In this document: positions 18,928-28,309 of the stretch, one piece after another
Numbering within the stretch: the first letter of the stretch is position 1
Layout of the letters: every line of letters begins with the position of its first letter
DNA from: Flavimaricola marinus
GTDB taxonomy: Bacteria; Pseudomonadota; Alphaproteobacteria; Rhodobacterales; Rhodobacteraceae
Assembly: GCF_900184895.1 (NCBI RefSeq)
Contig: NZ_FXZK01000003.1
Location: 310,001-374,000, forward strand
Reading direction: 5' to 3'
DNA length: 64,000 nucleotides
Made by a program: the position numbers and the translations under genes
The notes under the pieces: generated by a model
The model's database searches: none
What the model was told of the DNA's origin: nothing
What the model saw: the letters and a program-made list of their open reading frames with translations, nothing else

Positions 18928-19455
18928 ATGGCCGAGTGGGTGGCGTTACTACGCGGCGTGAACGTGGGCGGCGGAAACAAGGTGCCGATGGCCGATCTGC
19001 GCGCCTTGGCGACCGGGTTGGGCTGGACCGATGTCCGGTCCTATATCGCCAGCGGCAACCTCGTGTTCTCCGCCGAGGGGCAGGCCGGGTCTTTGGCTGC
19101 GGCCCTCCGACAGGCGATGGTGGCCCGGATGGGCGTCGACGTGCCGGTGCTGGTCCTGCCGGGCGCTGCCATCCGCGCGGCTCTGTCCGACTGTCCGTTT
19201 CAACCCGAGAAGGGCAGCCACGTCCATGCGTTCTTTCTCTGGTCGGAGGCCGTGATCGACGAGGCCGTGCTGGAGGCGCATCGCGCGCCAACCGAGACCT
19301 TTGTCTGTCAGCCCCGGATCGCATGGCTGCACGCGCCGGACGGTATCGGCCGATCGAAATTGGCCGAGCGCATGTCCCGGGTGGTCACCGGCACCGAGGT
19401 CACGGCGCGCAATCTGAACACGGTCGCCAAGCTGGCCGCGATGCTGACGCCATAG
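18928..19455 (+). CDS. DUF1697 family protein
   Basis: Conserved cytoplasmic protein of unknown function (175 aa). Start ATG 18928 follows GAGGG and gives the family N-terminus (ALLRGVNVGGGNKVPMADL). IASGNLVF near residue 44 and the C-terminal TARNLNTVAKLAAM also match DUF1697. Longer in-frame extension overlaps the divergent YjbR-like gene and is unlikely to be translated. Confidence 0.9.
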   Translation: MAEWVALLRGVNVGGGNKVPMADLRALATGLGWTDVRSYIASGNLVFSAEGQAGSLAAALRQAMVARMGVDVPVLVLPGAAIRAALSDCPFQPEKGSHVHAFFLWSEAVIDEAVLEAHRAPTETFVCQPRIAWLHAPDGIGRSKLAERMSRVVTGTEVTARNLNTVAKLAAMLTP

Positions 19456-19719
19456 GCGCAGGAATATGATGTCTTTCTAGTGGTTTGAACTGCGATGTTG
19501 ATGCAGGATCCGTAGAGGCGACGGAGGCGGCCGCCTTGTGAAATCGCGCGGCCGGACCGCCCTTGCGCGGCCGGAAAAACGCCCGGGCGATGCCCAATTT
19601 CTGACGATTTGCGTGGGCTTTTTGCGGGTGCGGCGTGTCCGCCGTCACGACATCGAGACAGGGGCGACCAAAGAACCGTTCATAGGTCGATCGCCCGAAT
19701 TGCAGAGCAGGAGCGTAGC

Positions 19720-20319
19720 GTGAGACAGTATTTCGGCTTGGCCATTGTTATGGCCGTTCTATCGGGTTGCGGTGTCGAGAGCATCGACGCCTCGCTCGAT
19801 CCGGCGGTGAACGATGCGGTGACGTATCAGCAGCTCTCGGCGATCAACGATGAGTTGCGCCGCGATTCCGCCCGCCAGATGGCTGAGGAAGGCGTGACCC
19901 ACCAGCTGCCTGCGACGGGCTCGGTCACATATGTCGGCACCGCGTCTTTCAGTCTCGATGCCTCGCCTGCCATTCTGGCCCTGGCCGAGTTGCAGGCGGA
20001 TTTCGGCAGCGATGCGATCTCTGGCAGGCTGTTCGATTTCCGTGCCGGTAGCGGAACGGTCTTTGACGGCACGCTGGCGATGACCAATGGCACGATCGAT
20101 CCGAGCGACAGTTCGGTGATTGTCGATATTTCGGGCAACCTGACCTCGGGTTCCGCCGCGATGGCGACCGTCGATGTTACCGGGAGCTTCGATGGCCAGT
20201 TCATTGGAGACGACCACGGCTATCTGCGCGGATATACCACCGCCGAGTGGGTGACGAATGCGGGCACCGCGACCGAGCAGACCCAGACCATGCAGGGTGA
20301 GTTGACCGCAACCCGGTAG
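19720..20319 (+). CDS. Lipoprotein with TbpB/fHbp-like barrel domain
   Basis: Predicted lipoprotein (199 aa from GTG 19720, preceded by AGGAG). Lipobox LSGC puts the lipidated residue at Cys17. After a helical stretch comes a Gly/Ser/Thr-rich beta region (residues about 65-199): TYVGTASFSL, LQADFGSDAISG, a GSFDGQF-G segment and a YTTAEWVTN segment. This order resembles the C-terminal eight-stranded barrel of transferrin-binding-protein-B-like surface lipoproteins. That assignment is an inference from pattern only. The 264 bases upstream hold no gene. Confidence 0.7.
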   Translation: MRQYFGLAIVMAVLSGCGVESIDASLDPAVNDAVTYQQLSAINDELRRDSARQMAEEGVTHQLPATGSVTYVGTASFSLDASPAILALAELQADFGSDAISGRLFDFRAGSGTVFDGTLAMTNGTIDPSDSSVIVDISGNLTSGSAAMATVDVTGSFDGQFIGDDHGYLRGYTTAEWVTNAGTATEQTQTMQGELTATR

Positions 20320-20577
20320 GACCGAACCGCAGGGCCGCCCGGCGGGCGCCGAGGGCGTGCGCGGGTTCGCCTCGGGCCGGGCGGATGTGTCGCAGCAAAT
20401 GCTGGACGCATCCGCCGACCGGTGCTAAGACCGGTCTCATGAAGAGCCTGTGCATCCAGATTTGCATTATTATTCCCTGCTGAACACGTTCGCGGGCTGC
20501 TCTTTCACGTTTCCTTTTTGACCTGAAACCGATAGGCCCGCGGCGAACCCGCGCCCTGTGCTGCGTTTGAGGACAAA

Positions 20578-22041
20578 ATGACGACTATTCAGCTCTACAA
20601 CACTGCGACCCGCCGCAAGGCCCCGTTCGAGCCGATCGATCCGGCCAATGTGCGGATGTATGTCTGTGGCCCCACGGTCTATGACCGGGCGCATCTGGGC
20701 AATGCCCGGCCTGTCGTTGTCTTCGACATTCTGTTTCGCCTGCTGGCCGAGGTGTTCGGCCCCGATCACGTGACTTACGTGCGCAATTTCACCGATGTGG
20801 ACGACCGCATCAACGAGACCGCGCAAAAGCGCAAGGCCGCGGGGGCCGAGGGCACGTTGGAGCAGCTGATCCACGACCGCTCTGACGAGACGATTGCGTG
20901 GTATCATGCGGATATGGACGCACTGGGAGCCTTGCGCCCGACCATCGAGCCCCGCGCGACCGAGTGGATCGGTGCGATGGTGTCGATGATCGAGGGTCTT
21001 GTGGCGTCGGGACATGCCTATGCCGCCGAGGGGCATGTGCTGTTTTCGGTCGAGAGCTATCCCGAGTATGGCGCGCTGTCGGGCCGCAGCGTGGACGACA
21101 TGATCGCGGGCGCCCGTGTCGAGGTCGCCCCCTACAAGCGCAATTCGATGGATTTCGTGCTGTGGAAGCCGTCGCCGGACGATCTGCCCGGTTGGGACAG
21201 CCCGTGGGGCCGGGGCCGTCCGGGTTGGCATATCGAATGCTCTGCGATGGCCTATGAACTGCTCGGTGCCCGGTTCGACATTCACGCCGGTGGCATGGAC
21301 CTGCAGTTTCCACACCATGAGAACGAGATCGCCCAGTCGTGCTGCGCCCATCCCGGCGAGGGCTTTGCCGATGTATGGCTGCATAACGAGATGTTGCAGG
21401 TGGAGGGCAAGAAGATGTCCAAGTCTCTGGGCAACTTCTTTACCGTCCGCGATCTGCTCGACAAGGGCGTGCCGGGCGAGGTGATCCGCTTTGTCATGCT
21501 GAGCACCCATTACCGCAAGCCGATGGATTGGACCGACGCGAAACGCGCCGAGGCCGAGGCCACTTTGCGCGGCTGGTTCGGCATTCTGAAGGCCCATGGA
21601 TATGGGCCGCAAACGGTGTCGATCCTGAAGGAGGCCGGTGATTGGGTGCAGGATCCGGAGTTTCTGGGCGTCTTGGCCAATGATCTGAACACGTCGGGTG
21701 CTATGGCCCGGTTGCATGTGCTGTCCAAGGCCCGGACGGCCGCCAAGTTGGCCCCGTTTGCGGCCGGGCTGGAGCTGATGGGCTTCGTCACCGATTGGGC
21801 CGATCTGGCCCGGCTGTCGGGCGCGGACGAGACGCCCGCCGTCGATGCCGATGTGGCGGCCAAGGTCGAGGCCCTGATCGCCGCCCGCGCCGCCGCCCGC
21901 GCCGCCAAGGACTGGGCCGAGGCCGACCGTTTGCGTGACGTGCTCAACGACGCGGGTGTTCGCGTCACCGATCTGGGCGGGCAGGCAAGCTGGGAGCCGG
22001 GGCCGGAATTCGATGCGTCCAAGCTGGAGGGTTTGACATGA
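20578..22041 (+). CDS. cysS: Cysteinyl-tRNA synthetase
   Basis: Class I aminoacyl-tRNA synthetase charging tRNA-Cys (487 aa). The HIGH-type motif appears as HLGN (39-42). The zinc-site cysteine is Cys30 (YVCGPTVYD), with further ligands in HIECSAMA and [16 protein letters not shown] is present at about residue 279. The C-terminal helical anticodon-binding region ends with a short [10 protein letters not shown] tail. No T-box or other leader is evident. cimA follows in the same direction after 67 bases containing a degenerate repeat. Confidence 0.98.
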   Translation: MTTIQLYNTATRRKAPFEPIDPANVRMYVCGPTVYDRAHLGNARPVVVFDILFRLLAEVFGPDHVTYVRNFTDVDDRINETAQKRKAAGAEGTLEQLIHDRSDETIAWYHADMDALGALRPTIEPRATEWIGAMVSMIEGLVASGHAYAAEGHVLFSVESYPEYGALSGRSVDDMIAGARVEVAPYKRNSMDFVLWKPSPDDLPGWDSPWGRGRPGWHIECSAMAYELLGARFDIHAGGMDLQFPHHENEIAQSCCAHPGEGFADVWLHNEMLQVEGKKMSKSLGNFFTVRDLLDKGVPGEVIRFVMLSTHYRKPMDWTDAKRAEAEATLRGWFGILKAHGYGPQTVSILKEAGDWVQDPEFLGVLANDLNTSGAMARLHVLSKARTAAKLAPFAAGLELMGFVTDWADLARLSGADETPAVDADVAAKVEALIAARAAARAAKDWAEADRLRDVLNDAGVRVTDLGGQASWEPGPEFDASKLEGLT

Positions 22042-22063
22042 GCCTGTCCGGGGTGGCGGCGTC

Positions 22064-22092
22064 GAGCCGTCCGTATTTGGGGCCAAAAGAAG
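22064..22092 (+). repeat. Degenerate copy of the dispersed repeat (R4)
   Basis: GAGCCGTCCGTATTTGGGGC followed by CAAAAGAAG resembles the type a unit (CCTCCGGCGG, GATATTT, CCAAAGAAG) with several changes. It lies inside the cysS-cimA gap, just before the cimA ribosome-binding site. Confidence 0.5.
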
Positions 22093-22108
22093 CCGGGAGG
22101 GCGGTCTG

Positions 22109-23728
22109 ATGGAACGACTGTATCTTTTTGACACGACCTTGCGCGACGGTCAGCAGACACAGGGCGTGGTGTTCTCCACCGAGGAAAAGGTGCGCATCGC
22201 GAAGGCTTTGGACGATCTGGGCATTGACCATGTCGAAGGCGGTTGGCCCGGTGCCAATCCGACCGACAGCGCGTTTTTCGAGGCCGCCCCGGAGATGCGC
22301 GCGACGCTCACCGCCTTTGGCATGACCAAACGGGCCGGCCGGTCGGCGGCCAATGACGATGTTCTGGCCTCGGTCATCAATGCCAAGACCCCGGCGGTCT
22401 GTCTGGTGGGCAAGTCCCATGATTTTCATGTGACCACCGCCTTGGGCATCAGGCTGGAGGAGAATACCGAGAATATCCGCGCCTCCTTTGCCCATATCGT
22501 GGGCCTGGGTCGCGAGGCCCTGTTCGATGCCGAGCATTTCTTTGACGGCTACAAGGCGAACCGTGCCTATGCGCTGGAAGCCATTCACGCCGCCTATGCA
22601 TCTGGCGCTCGTTGGATCGTGCTGTGCGACACCAATGGCGGCACGCTGCCGCAGGAGGTCTATCAGATCGTGACGGAGGTGATCGCGTCCGGGATTCCCG
22701 GTGATCACATCGGCATTCACACCCATGACGATACCGGCAATGCCGTGGCCAATTCGCTGGCCGCCGTGGATGCGGGGGCACGTCAGATACAGGGCACATT
22801 GAACGGATTGGGCGAGCGGTGCGGCAATGCCAACCTGATCACGCTGATCCCGACGCTGCTCCTCAAGGAGCCTTATGCCAGCAAGTATCAGACCGGCGTC
22901 ACGCTGGAGGCGCTGACCGGGTTGCGCAAGGTGAGCCGGATGCTCGACGAGATCCTCAACCGCGTGCCGTCGAAGCAGGCCCCTTACGTGGGCGCCAGTG
23001 CCTTTGCCCATAAGGCCGGGCTGCACGCCAGTGCGATCGCCAAGGACCCGACGACCTATGAGCATATCGATCCCGCCTTGGTAGGGAATATGCGCATCGT
23101 CCCGATGTCCAATCAGGCAGGTCAGTCGAACCTGCGGGTGCGCTTGGCCGACGCGGGGCTGGAGCTCGATAAGGGTGATCCCGCGCTGCTCCGCATTCTC
23201 GACCGCATCAAGGAACGCGAGGGGCAGGGCTATGCCTATGACACGGCGCAGGCCTCGTTCGAGCTGCTGGCCCGCGCCGAGATGGGCCGCCTGCCGTCGT
23301 TCTTTGACGTCGAACGCTACCGCGTGATTTCGGAGCGCCGCCGCAATGCCAAGGGCGAGTTGGTGGTCGAATCCGAGGCCGTCGTGACGGTGACCTTGCC
23401 CGGTGGCGCAAAGACCACGAGTTTCTACAAGAACGAGGGTGAGACCGAGCAGCAGGACGCCGGCCCTGTCAATGCGCTCAATCAGGCGCTGTCGAAGGAT
23501 CTGGGCCCGTATCAGGCCTATATCGACGATATGCGTCTGGTCGATTTCAAGGTCCGTATCACCAATGGCGGCACCGAGGCCGTGACCCGCGTGATTATCG
23601 ACAGCGAGGACGCACAGGGTCGTCGCTGGTCGACGGTCGGTGTGTCGGCCAATATCGTCGATGCCAGTTTCGAGGCGCTTGTGGATGCCGTCGTCTGGAA
23701 GCTGGTCCGGGACGGGGCGCGGTCGTAG
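22109..23728 (+). CDS. cimA: Citramalate synthase
   Basis: Condenses pyruvate with acetyl-CoA to (R)-citramalate, opening a threonine-independent route to isoleucine. At 539 aa it fits the CimA branch of the isopropylmalate synthase superfamily rather than LeuA. The metal-binding motif LFDTTLRDGQQTQG is at the N-terminus, HTHDDTGNAVANS near residue 207, and GLGERCGNANL near 230. The C-terminal 150 residues form the LeuA-type allosteric domain, where isoleucine would be expected to bind. Confident in family; homocitrate or isopropylmalate activity is less likely from the N-terminal motif. Confidence 0.92.
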   Translation: MERLYLFDTTLRDGQQTQGVVFSTEEKVRIAKALDDLGIDHVEGGWPGANPTDSAFFEAAPEMRATLTAFGMTKRAGRSAANDDVLASVINAKTPAVCLVGKSHDFHVTTALGIRLEENTENIRASFAHIVGLGREALFDAEHFFDGYKANRAYALEAIHAAYASGARWIVLCDTNGGTLPQEVYQIVTEVIASGIPGDHIGIHTHDDTGNAVANSLAAVDAGARQIQGTLNGLGERCGNANLITLIPTLLLKEPYASKYQTGVTLEALTGLRKVSRMLDEILNRVPSKQAPYVGASAFAHKAGLHASAIAKDPTTYEHIDPALVGNMRIVPMSNQAGQSNLRVRLADAGLELDKGDPALLRILDRIKEREGQGYAYDTAQASFELLARAEMGRLPSFFDVERYRVISERRRNAKGELVVESEAVVTVTLPGGAKTTSFYKNEGETEQQDAGPVNALNQALSKDLGPYQAYIDDMRLVDFKVRITNGGTEAVTRVIIDSEDAQGRRWSTVGVSANIVDASFEALVDAVVWKLVRDGARS

Positions 23729-23740
23729 AGGGCGGGCCAT

Positions 23741-23762
23741 GAGTTTTCCTGCCAAGATGAAG
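23741..23762 (+). repeat. Partial dispersed repeat, type b (R5)
   Basis: GAGTTTTCC, T, GCCAAGATGAAG: 21 of 22 bases match the distal half of R1b at 9568-9600. It lies in the 42-base gap between cimA and the methyltransferase gene. Its last bases form the AAGGGG ribosome site of that gene. Confidence 0.75.
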
Positions 23763-23770
23763 GGGCCGAT

Positions 23771-24481
23771 GTGAGCGCTTTTTTCACTCTGCACAGCGCG
23801 TTGCCGCGTGAGGGGCCGGGGCTGCCCGAGGATGTCGCCTGGGCGGCCGAGGTTGCCGGTGTGGCCGTTGACGCCCGGATTTGCGATGCGGCTTGTGGGC
23901 CGGGGGCCGATGTGGCCGCATTGCTTCTCGCTGCACCGGAGGGCCATGTGACCGCAGTGGACAGGCATGCGCCATTTGTCGAGGTGGTGGCCGAAACCTG
24001 GGAGGGCGATAGGCGGGTGTCGCCGGTTGTCGGCGATCTGGCCCGGATCGGCGGACCCTATGATTTCATCTGGTGCGCCGGGGCGCTCTACTTTCTGGGG
24101 TTGGAGGCTGGTTTGCGCTTGTGGCGCGAGGAGGCCCTCGCTCCGGGCGGAGCGGTGGCATTTTCCTATCCCTGTTATCTGACCGAGGACCCTTCGCCGG
24201 AGGCTGTGGCGTTCTGGGAGGGGGAGGGCGATATTCCGACCGTGTCCGAGATCGCGCGGGCGACAGAGGCGGCGGGCTTTGAGCTTTCCGCCTCGCGGGT
24301 CGTGTCCGACGCCGCTTGGGAGGCCTATTACACCCCGATGGAGGCGCGTATCGCCCAGTTGGAGCCAGCCGCGGAGCCGGAACTTGCCAAGGTCTTGCAG
24401 GAGGCCCGACAGGAGGCCGCGTCCTGGCGTGAGGTGCGTGACCAATCGGGCTATCTGCTCTGCGTGGCGGTGCCTGCATGA
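23771..24481 (+). CDS. SAM-dependent methyltransferase, class I
   Basis: 236-residue class I methyltransferase, start GTG 23771. Motif I is visible as ICDAACGPGADVAALL (near residue 38), followed by an acidic strand end at AVDRHAPF and a post-II strand DFIWCAGALYFLG. The overall layout resembles small-molecule methyltransferases; substrate unknown. It overlaps the next gene by 4 bases, so the two are probably cotranslated. Confidence 0.85.
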   Translation: MSAFFTLHSALPREGPGLPEDVAWAAEVAGVAVDARICDAACGPGADVAALLLAAPEGHVTAVDRHAPFVEVVAETWEGDRRVSPVVGDLARIGGPYDFIWCAGALYFLGLEAGLRLWREEALAPGGAVAFSYPCYLTEDPSPEAVAFWEGEGDIPTVSEIARATEAAGFELSASRVVSDAAWEAYYTPMEARIAQLEPAAEPELAKVLQEARQEAASWREVRDQSGYLLCVAVPA

Positions 24482-25245
24482 GCGTGAATGCCTGCGCCGA
24501 GATCGTTCGCAAATCCGACCCCGACAGGTTTTTGGCGGCGATGGCCGCGCCGGTGCCGCTGCGCCTGCATTTGTTCGTGCTCTTTGCCCTCAACATCGAG
24601 GCCGCCCGCGCCCCTTGGGTGACCGACGAGCCGCCGATCGCGGAGATCCGGCTGCAATGGTGGCGCGACGCCGTGGCCGAGATCGCCGCCGGCAAACCCG
24701 CCCGCGCCCATGAGGTCGCGGCTCCGCTCGCGGAAGCGATGCAGGCGACCGGGTGGTCGCCCGAGACGCTGGATCAGCTGATCGCCGCCCGCCGCTGGGA
24801 TATCTATCGCGAGCCGTTCGAGGATGAGGCCCACTTTGCCGAGCATCTGGACCATACCGCCGGCCATCTGATGTGGCTTGGCTGTGTCGCGGCAGGGGCT
24901 GCGCCTGCGCTGGAGCCTGCCGCCCGTGCCGTGGCCCGTGCGCAGGGCATCGCGGGCTGGTTGCAGGCTGTCCCTGATCTGGAGGCGAGGGGCCGGGTGC
25001 CGCTGCTGGATGGCCGCCCTGACGGGGTGCGCGCGCTGGCCGAAGCGGGCCTTGCGGCATTGGCGCAGGCAAAGGGCACAGACTTCGGTGCCGCGGTGCC
25101 GGTGATCCGCACCGCATGGCGGGCGGGGCCGTTGCTCCGCTTGGCCAAGGCGGATCCCGCTGCGGTGGCCGAGGGCCGGTTGACGACGTCGGAGTTCAGC
25201 CGCAGAGCGGGGTTGATCTGGCGCTCGGCCTTGAAACGCTGGTAG
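24478..25245 (+). CDS. Squalene/phytoene synthase family protein, likely non-catalytic
   Basis: 255 aa with a recognisable trans-isoprenyl synthase (HH) fold: FALNIEAARAP near residue 37, the IRLQWWRDAVAEI helix near 57, and RRWDIYREPFED near 104. The aspartate-rich DxxxD substrate motifs expected of true squalene or phytoene synthases are not evident. It is closer in appearance to NDUFAF6-type complex I assembly proteins, which share the fold but have no known synthase activity. That comparison is from pattern memory. Coupled by overlap to the methyltransferase gene. Confidence 0.75.
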   Translation: MSVNACAEIVRKSDPDRFLAAMAAPVPLRLHLFVLFALNIEAARAPWVTDEPPIAEIRLQWWRDAVAEIAAGKPARAHEVAAPLAEAMQATGWSPETLDQLIAARRWDIYREPFEDEAHFAEHLDHTAGHLMWLGCVAAGAAPALEPAARAVARAQGIAGWLQAVPDLEARGRVPLLDGRPDGVRALAEAGLAALAQAKGTDFGAAVPVIRTAWRAGPLLRLAKADPAAVAEGRLTTSEFSRRAGLIWRSALKRW

Positions 25246-25255
25246 CCGGGCGCGC

Positions 25256-25660
25256 CTAGCGTCCCTTGCCGGAGCGCATTCCGGGCGTCTTAGTGATGCT
25301 CTCATCAGCGACGAGTGAGGCGAATTCCGGGCTGTTGCGGGCGATGAGGCTGACCTTGCCCTCGCCGTCGTGGTGCACACCCCAGCCGTAGGTCTTGACC
25401 AGTGGCGAGGCCCGCAGACAGGGCTGCCCCTTGGCGAAGATTTCTTGCCGCAGGTCTGCATGATCGCCGCTGTCCAGCCCCCGTCGTGTGGCCGTGATCT
25501 GCACCAGAAGGTCGTCGCTGGTCATCTGGTAGGGCGCGTCGATCAGCGCCGCGTGCTGGAGGGCGGCGACGGTTCCCGGCTTGGGCGGGGCGACGCTGGC
25601 CTCGGCCCTGCAATCGGGCGAGGGCAGGATCAGCGTGTTGGTGTAATTGGTGCTGTGCAT
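25256..25660 (-). CDS. DUF6157 family protein
   Basis: Small cytoplasmic protein (134 aa, from ATG 25660 with a G-rich ribosome site). The N-terminus MHSTNYTNTLILPSPDC and the central GTVAALQHAALIDAPYQMTSDDLL are typical of the DUF6157 group; function unknown. It converges on the phytoene-synthase-like gene with 10 bases between stop codons. Confidence 0.8.
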   Translation of the reverse strand: MHSTNYTNTLILPSPDCRAEASVAPPKPGTVAALQHAALIDAPYQMTSDDLLVQITATRRGLDSGDHADLRQEIFAKGQPCLRASPLVKTYGWGVHHDGEGKVSLIARNSPEFASLVADESITKTPGMRSGKGR

Positions 25661-25729
25661 CGCGCCCCCCCGGAAGGTTGATGGGCCGATGATTGACCGG
25701 GGCCGACCCCCGGTCAAGACCGACGGGGA

Positions 25730-26965
25730 TCAGGCCCGCGCGGTGGCCTCCGGCTTGAGCCAGAGCCAGACCAGCGAGCCGAGCGCCAGAGCGATGAAGG
25801 GCGCCATCGCGAGGTTGACCATGTTCCAGCCTTCGACCGCCGACCCGCCGGCGCAGTTGAGCATGCCGCCCGAGGCGATGCTGGCCATCGTCACCGCGCC
25901 AAAGACGATCATGTCGTTCATCCCCTGCACGACGCCCCGCTCGTGTGGCGCATGCGCCCCGGCGAGCATGGTCGTGGCGCCGATGAAGCCAAAGTTCCAG
26001 CCGACGCCGAGAAGGATCAGCGCCCCGAAGAAATTCCCCAAGGTGACCCCCGACAGCGCCACGACCCCGGCCATGGCGAGGACGGCCAGACCGGTGGCGA
26101 TGATGACCTTGCTGCCGAACCGGGCAATCAGGTGCCCGGTGAAGAACGACGGCAGATACATCGCCACGACATGCGCCGAGACGATGTCGTTGGCGTTGGA
26201 CCCGGTGAACCCGCAGCCGAGCACGGCCAGCGGCGTCGAGGTCATCACGAGGTTCATCAGCGCATAGCTGATCATGCCGCAGATGATCGCCACCCGGATC
26301 GTCGGATCGCGCAGCAATGCGCCCCGGCTGCGCGGTGCGGGCGCGAATTCGGGGGCCGGTTCGCTATTGGTCCCGCCCGGCAGGTCGAGCAGCAGGAACA
26401 GCCAGACCCCGACGAGATTGAGAACGATGATCGCCAGATAGGTGCCCAGAAACGGCACGACGAAGGCGTCCATCACGACTTTGTTCAACTGCGGCCCGAA
26501 GATCGCGGACAAGAGCCCGCCCGCCATCACGTACGAGATCGCCTTGGGCCGGTAGCTGTCGGATGCGGTATCGGTGGCGGCAAAGCGGAAGAACCCCTGC
26601 GCCGACATGTAGATCCCCGTCATGTAGGACCCCAGAAGCAGCAGCCAGAACAGGCCCAGATAGAGCCCCAGCGCCGAGATCGCGGCCCCGACGCCGCCGG
26701 CCAGCGACCCCAGCACAAAGCCGTATCTCCGCCCCCGTCGTTGCATCAGCGGCGAGAGCCAAGGCGCCGTCGTCATCGACCCGAACACGATCATCGAGAT
26801 CGGCAGGGTGGCGAGACAGGCGTTCCAGCCGATCATCCCGCCCGCCAGCCCTCCGACGACGAATTGCATGGGCACCTGCGCGCCGAGGATCGCTTGGGCG
26901 CCGACGAGGACGAGCACGTTCCGCTTGGCGCGGCTGTCGTCGGGGATAAGGGCTGAGTCTGTCAT
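25730..26965 (-). CDS. MFS transporter
   Basis: 411-residue membrane protein with about 12 hydrophobic segments and a central cytoplasmic loop near residue 200-215. The loop between segments 2 and 3 carries the MFS motif A-like MQRRGRRYGFVLGSLAGG. Substrate unknown. It is 44 bases downstream of cobB in the same direction, so a role in cobalt, corrinoid or precursor traffic is possible but unproven. Confidence 0.85.
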   Translation of the reverse strand: MTDSALIPDDSRAKRNVLVLVGAQAILGAQVPMQFVVGGLAGGMIGWNACLATLPISMIVFGSMTTAPWLSPLMQRRGRRYGFVLGSLAGGVGAAISALGLYLGLFWLLLLGSYMTGIYMSAQGFFRFAATDTASDSYRPKAISYVMAGGLLSAIFGPQLNKVVMDAFVVPFLGTYLAIIVLNLVGVWLFLLLDLPGGTNSEPAPEFAPAPRSRGALLRDPTIRVAIICGMISYALMNLVMTSTPLAVLGCGFTGSNANDIVSAHVVAMYLPSFFTGHLIARFGSKVIIATGLAVLAMAGVVALSGVTLGNFFGALILLGVGWNFGFIGATTMLAGAHAPHERGVVQGMNDMIVFGAVTMASIASGGMLNCAGGSAVEGWNMVNLAMAPFIALALGSLVWLWLKPEATARA

Positions 26966-27008
26966 GCGGATTGCGTAGTCCTTTGAATAGGCCTGCGCAA
27001 TCGCTCAG

Positions 27009-28286
27009 TCAGGCCTTGTCGATGAGATGGGCGAATGAGCCGCAGGTCCGGCCCTGTCGCAGCCCCATCGGCGGCAGGGCCGTGCCTTCGGCGTCATGGG
27101 CGCTGAACAGTGGTGGGCCGTCGGCCGAGAGCGTCGTGGCATAGTGAAATTCGTGCCCGTTCCAAGCGCCGCTGAACGGCCCTGCGCTGGCGTGCAGTGT
27201 TCGGTAGCCCAGATGCAGTTTGCGCTGGGCAAAGCTGGTGCGAAGCCGCAGCAGCCCGGCCATACGATGGGTCTCGCCGGCGGCGTCGGTGAGGCTGTCC
27301 CCCAGCAGCATATATCCGCCGCATTCGCCATATATGTCAGTGTCTTGCGCGGCATTTCTTAGGCTTTGCATGAAGCGGCTGGACTGCGCCAGTGCGTCTG
27401 CATGTAGCTCCGGGTAGCCGCCGGGCAGATAGATCAGATCGGCCTCCGGCACCGCATCGTCGGCCAGTGGCGAGAACAGGCGCAGCGTCGCACCGGCGTC
27501 TTGCCAGTCGCGCAGCAGGTGCGGATAGGCGAACCGGAACGCCCGGTCTTGGGCGATGGCGATGACCTGTCCGGGGGGGCGCTGTGTCTGCCGGGCCGGG
27601 GCCGGGATCGGCGCGGCGGTGTGCGCCAGCGCCAGCAGGCCCGGAATGTCGAGATGTGCGGCCATGGTCTGGCTGGCGGCGCGAAGGAACGCCTCGAGGT
27701 CGCTCTGCTCTTCGGCCTGCACCAGCCCGAGGTGCCGGGAGGGCAGTTCGATGGCGCTGCTGCGTGGCACGGCGCCGAGGATCGGCAGGCCGAGCGGGCC
27801 GAGCGCCCGGCGCAGCATCGCCTCGTGCCGCGCCGACCCGATCCGGTTGAGGATCACGCCGCCGATGTGCACCTGCGTGTCGTGGTTGGCAAAGCCCGCG
27901 ACCACGGCGGCGACGGAGCCTGCCATCCGGGCGCAATCGACCACAAGCACCACAGGCAGGCCAAGGATACGCGCCAGATCGGCGCTCGCGCCGCGTCCGT
28001 CGGGCGGTGCGCCGTCGAAGAGCCCCATCGCTCCTTCGACGATCAGTGGCACCTCCGGCGGCGTCTGCGCGAGTTGGCGCAACCGTTCCGGCGTCATCGC
28101 CCAGGCGTCGAGATTGGGGCAGGGCGCACCGGAGGCCGCCTCGTGGAAGCGCGGGTCGATATAGTCGGGCCCGGATTTGGCGGAGAGCGCGGGGACGTTT
28201 TGGTCGCGCAGCGCCCGCAACAGCCCGAGGGTGATCGTGGTCTTGCCGCTGCCGGAGGCGGGGGCGGCGAGGATCAGCCCCGCCAT
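27009..28286 (-). CDS. cobB: Cobyrinate / hydrogenobyrinate a,c-diamide synthase
   Basis: ATP- and glutamine-dependent amidation of the a and c acetate side chains of the corrin ring (425 aa). The N-terminal P-loop APASGSGKTTI and SGPDYIDPRFHE are visible. The C-terminal class I amidotransferase-like domain has a GECGGYMLLG nucleophile loop (Cys) and GHEFHYA. Alphaproteobacteria usually amidate hydrogenobyrinate before cobalt insertion; the sequence alone cannot distinguish the substrate. cobA lies upstream in the same direction across a gap holding repeat R3. Confidence 0.94.
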   Translation of the reverse strand: MAGLILAAPASGSGKTTITLGLLRALRDQNVPALSAKSGPDYIDPRFHEAASGAPCPNLDAWAMTPERLRQLAQTPPEVPLIVEGAMGLFDGAPPDGRGASADLARILGLPVVLVVDCARMAGSVAAVVAGFANHDTQVHIGGVILNRIGSARHEAMLRRALGPLGLPILGAVPRSSAIELPSRHLGLVQAEEQSDLEAFLRAASQTMAAHLDIPGLLALAHTAAPIPAPARQTQRPPGQVIAIAQDRAFRFAYPHLLRDWQDAGATLRLFSPLADDAVPEADLIYLPGGYPELHADALAQSSRFMQSLRNAAQDTDIYGECGGYMLLGDSLTDAAGETHRMAGLLRLRTSFAQRKLHLGYRTLHASAGPFSGAWNGHEFHYATTLSADGPPLFSAHDAEGTALPPMGLRQGRTCGSFAHLIDKA

Positions 28287-28309
28287 GCTGTGCCCGTGGC
28301 GGCGGAGGA

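Noticed and set aside
20470-24445. Long antisense frames over cysS and cimA
   Set aside because: High GC at third positions keeps the opposite strand open. The sense proteins carry complete catalytic motifs; the antisense ones show none.
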